From: Phytophthora colocasiae
Lineage: Eukaryota > Oomycota > Peronosporomycetes > Peronosporales > Peronosporaceae
Assembly (NCBI GenBank): GCA_018806915.1
Contig: JAGKQI010000049.1
Span: 496,001 to 560,000, forward strand
Direction of reading: 5' to 3'
DNA length: 64,000 nt
This document shows, piece after piece, positions 61,103-64,000 of the stretch. Within the stretch, counting starts at the first letter, position 1, and every line of letters begins with the position of its first letter. The notes beneath the pieces were generated by a model, which had not been told where the DNA came from, did not search any database, and saw only the letters and a program-made list of their open reading frames with translations. The position numbers were made by a program, and so were the translations under genes.

Positions 61103-62605
61103 ATGGCGCAACTTCAGTCTGCGTTAAAGCCACCGGCTGCGGTGAAGCAAGCCATCGCAAACTTCCAGTCAATCGGGCCTTTTCGAGTGATACCTCCGAC
61201 GGAGAGCGAAACGTCCTACATCTTCAAGTGGGGTGTAAGGGTCGAGTACCGTGACGAAAACAACAAGCTCACAACCCGGTGGGCGTGTCTGGCGGACGAA
61301 ACCTGTAGGACGTCAGGTAAAAATCTTTACCGGATGTCAACAGGAAAGACATCTAGAGCTGCCCACCATCTCCGATCCGTACACAATCTTGTGTCGCCGA
61401 AGACAGATGTAGCGGTTGCTGGCAAAAGAAAGCGAGACAGCGATATCGAAAACCTTCGCGCTTCACCACTGTTCGCCAATAATCCAGCTCGGCTGAATCT
61501 ACTGCTGGAAACGCTGAAAATTGTCAACCACAATTTGCCGTTAAGAAGTGGCGAATACGAAGAGTCAAAGTTGCTGAAAGCGCTTGTGGTGAAGAAGGAA
61601 ATGCGGATGGATCTTAGCCCTAAGCGCATTACTGCGTCCATCGTCGAGCTATACCAATCCACGAAAACGGAGATGACAGAGTATCTTGCCGATAATCGTG
61701 AAGTTTACCCGAGCTTCACACTGGTTGCCGATTTTTGGACCTGTAAAATCCCCAACGACAAGTACCTGGGACTGAGGGTGTATCTGGTCGATAAAGACTG
61801 GCAATTCAAGTCAGTCCTTCTCTGGACAAAACCGTTCAATCCAGCGTATAGTGATCGGGAAGGTGGAATTCAAAAGCCATTTCGCATGTGGCTCATGAGT
61901 ACATTAGCTGATTTTGACCTGAAGCCCCACCATTTCTTCGGTTCGACTAGCGATGCAGGTAGCGACGTCAAATTTATGCTGCGTTCGAATTTACAGCTGC
62001 GATGGGAGTGGTGTTTTGCCCACATGGCCCATGCCGCCACTAAAATGCCGTGTGGCCTCGGTGGAAGGAGCAGCAAAACAGCAAACCCTGAGATGGCGGG
62101 TCTACTTTCGAAGATGACGAAAGTAATTTCGGACGTAAACCTGGTTTCATCAGCAGACGATTTGTTTGCTGAACTTTGTGAGGAGAAAACAAAAGGAGCA
62201 TCTAAGCGTCTTATCGGGCATTCTACATCGCGATTCCTGAGCACGACAAAGGCCATGAGGCGGATACTGGACAAATGGGAGGCTGTTGTGGAGTGGTACA
62301 AGATTCTAGATGACCAAGCCATCCGTGAGCGTTGACCACCACCAGAGTTCCCTCTTGAGAACTGTCATTCAGAGCTCGTCCAGGCACTATTGCTTCTTGC
62401 GCCAGTTGCAGATTTGAAGTTTAAATGTCAGGCAGAGCGACCAGAGCAGGTGGAAGTGCTGATGTCGCTGTACATGATTCGCATTGACAACCTTTGTCCC
62501 GGCCAACCGATCTTACACTACCTGTCAACCGATGACGACCCAAAATGGAGGTTTCGCGTAAGAGGTCACAGGTCTTCACTGCTAGCGGTGTCAAGGAGCT
62601 TGCTG
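61103..62605 (+). pseudogene. hAT-family transposase, broken
   Basis: The frame starts MAQLQSALKPPAAVKQAIAN and runs 410 residues to a TGA at 62333-62335. An N-terminal BED-like zinc finger is suggested by CLADETC and HHLRSVH. The middle holds an RNase-H-like core (FTLVADFWTCK, GSTSDAGSDVKFML, WCFAHMAHAATKM), matching hAT transposases. The same frame continues beyond the TGA as PPPEFPLENCHSELVQALLLL and KFKCQAERPEQVEVLMSLYM. The TGA is therefore a nonsense mutation in an older, longer ORF. The usual C-terminal hAT dimerisation motif is missing, because the sequence runs into the 3' end of the opposing EF-hand gene. No flanking terminal repeats or 8-bp duplication were found. Confidence 0.75.
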
Positions 62606-64000
62606 TTATCGAGCCAGAGCTTCCAGTGTTCCAACGAAAAACCCACGCACGTGAGCCCACGTCGCCTCCATGTCGGTCACTTCGTTCACCACCCCGAATA
62701 AATCTCCGTCACCCTGCCACACCACACGATCCAACTCATGCTCACGAGCTACTTGTAGGAACACCTCCGGTTTCAGCTGATCGCACTGGGTACGCCGCAG
62801 GGTATCGCTGTACATGAGCAGAATATCACCCAGATCCCGAGACGCATCAATCGACAGCACAATCTGTGTAAACTCGGCGGAAGTCAATTGCCCGTCACCA
62901 TTCACGTCTCCAGCTCGGAACGCGTCGAGGAGGTGGCGCTCTCGTCGCACTTGTTCGAGTTTCCACTCGTCTATCACCAGTTGCAACAGGTGGTCAACAT
63001 TGAGCACTAGTTCTCCGTTGGTTGTATCTACTGGCGTTGTACTCGATGGTAATAGGGCAGTTGACGTGCCCTGAGTTGCAATCACCGCCAAATGTTCACA
63101 GAACGCAACTACATTTGACTTGCGCATGTCTCGAAAGCAGAGCTGCGCGATCTCCTGCGCTCGCTCGACCGAAATCAGCCAGTTCTCCTTGTCCGGAACG
63201 CTGACCCGAGGTACAAAACGAGACCTCTTCGAGGCGACAGGAGGAGTATTCTGGGTCATACGAGAGTTGCCACTACTAGGTGTAACGCCATTCGCAGACG
63301 ATGACGTTGCTGGGTGGCTCGACATTGTCAGGGACGAGACACTCGAGAAATTCCAAGTAGTTCGTGAGCTCCGCCTTGGGCACTTCATTAAAGCAGAATC
63401 GTGCAAAGTGCTCGACCCGCAGATGCTGAGCGCGATACGTCTCCATTGCGCACGAAAATGCCAGCAGGTGCATGCCCGCGATGCCCGGTAGTCCGTAACT
63501 GTGAAGGAAAGACTGGTACACGATCTGAGAGAGCGATAGGATCCTCCCGCTGCCTCGTGGCGTAGCGTAAGGCAGCCGCTGCTGTTGAGCCTTGCGACGT
63601 GTTGCTGTTAACAGCTCACTGTAGGCGTCTGCGATGATCTTGAGCACATTTGCGAGTGACTTCTTCGCAAACTGAATGAGCTGGTCGGTATTCATACGCC
63701 ACGACGTGATGAGCCCAGAGATGGCAACGAGGCACAGCCACACTGTTAATCTTATAGTATTTCTCGTTCTTGTTCTTAGCTCCTCCAGCACCGCTAGCAC
63801 CCATTGCGTGTTTACCAAGTAGAGCATTCAGCGTTAGTGGAGCAATTTTAGTCGGTGGTGGCGATGCATGGGAACTTTCACGACGAGCTGAAGTTGTATC
63901 ATGAAATACTTCCAACGGGCTGAAGGTATCAGGGGATTCCAGTTCGTTTTCGAAACTGGTTTGACATCCAACGTCGAGACAGCCGACCTTCACGTATTCT
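62606..64000 (-). CDS. EF-hand protein of unknown function (5' part outside window)
   Basis: Three exon segments fit: at least 64000-63742, 63680-63306 and 63250-62606. The introns are 61 bp (63681-63741, GTGGCT donor) and 55 bp (63251-63305, weak GTCATC donor). The visible product starts EYVKVGCLDVGCQTSFENE and has a Ser/Pro linker. A helical core (LIQFAKKSLANVLKIIADAY, YQSFLHSYGLPGIAGMHLL, HFARFCFNEVP) follows, and one canonical EF-hand lies near the C-terminus (DVNGDGQLTSAEF, with the Asp/Asn/Asp/Ser/Glu loop residues). The YGLPGIA...FARF core resembles a domain of several axonemal and cytoskeletal proteins, which would fit the nearby radial-spoke gene, but the family is not certain. Calcium binding is likely; the rest is unknown. 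Confidence 0.6.

Noticed and set aside
62333..62335. Recoding of the in-frame TGA in the hAT transposase
   Set aside because: There is no sign of a recoding element; with the C-terminus also missing, a dead copy is simpler.
1..64000. CRISPR arrays, tRNA or rRNA genes
   Set aside because: I found no regularly spaced repeats and no convincing tRNA cloverleaf or rRNA segment by eye; a tRNAscan run would settle the tRNA question.

Overview
The window looks like nuclear DNA of an oomycete, most likely Phytophthora or a close relative. Genes are dense on both strands. Introns are mostly 40-90 bp with GT-AG ends. Several starts are preceded by oomycete-type initiator motifs (CTCATTYY.CA). The gene set mixes general eukaryotic machinery (nucleoporin, APC/C, ORC, uL2, SNARE, myosin) with a flagellar radial-spoke gene, as expected for a zoospore-forming organism, and with oomycete-style families (BT1 transporters, START/zinc-finger paralogues, an M96-like gene, a PDR transporter). 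The species call is inference from these families.

Layout. 0-1.8 kb: tail of a Lys-rich protein, then a decayed gene split by a deleted Tc1/mariner element. 1.8-17.8 kb: BT1-type transporter, 2OG-Fe(II) oxygenase, Nup205/Nup192-like nucleoporin, a large Gly-rich/Cys-rich membrane protein, a Use1-type SNARE. 17.8-19.4 kb: no clear gene, but an ORF carrying a perfect 41-bp hairpin. 19.4-32.1 kb: myosin, a kinase with an organelle-type leader, ribosomal protein uL2, a LENG1-like protein, and a kinase with B-box, zinc-knuckle and PH domains. 32.2-38.7 kb: ORC5 with a 4,773-bp Ty1/copia element inside a coding exon (identical 129-bp LTRs, 5-bp target duplication). 39-44.6 kb: a double SCP2 sterol carrier protein, a Lys-rich membrane-anchored protein, APC2, and a small zinc-knuckle protein. 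45-56.6 kb: four START/zinc-finger paralogues, an M96-like gene and a full-size PDR ABC transporter. 57-64 kb: DCAF4-like WD40 protein, radial spoke head protein, a broken hAT transposase, and an EF-hand protein running off the right edge.

The genes do not form one pathway; this is an ordinary mosaic of housekeeping genes and small family clusters with mobile-element damage. The strongest observation is the apparently recent retrotransposon insertion that splits ORC5, a core replication-initiation gene. It predicts a heterozygous or non-functional allele, or a second ORC5 copy. The exon structures below were deduced by eye from splice signals and frame continuity, not from transcripts. In most multi-exon genes every join keeps the reading frame and gives recognisable family sequence.
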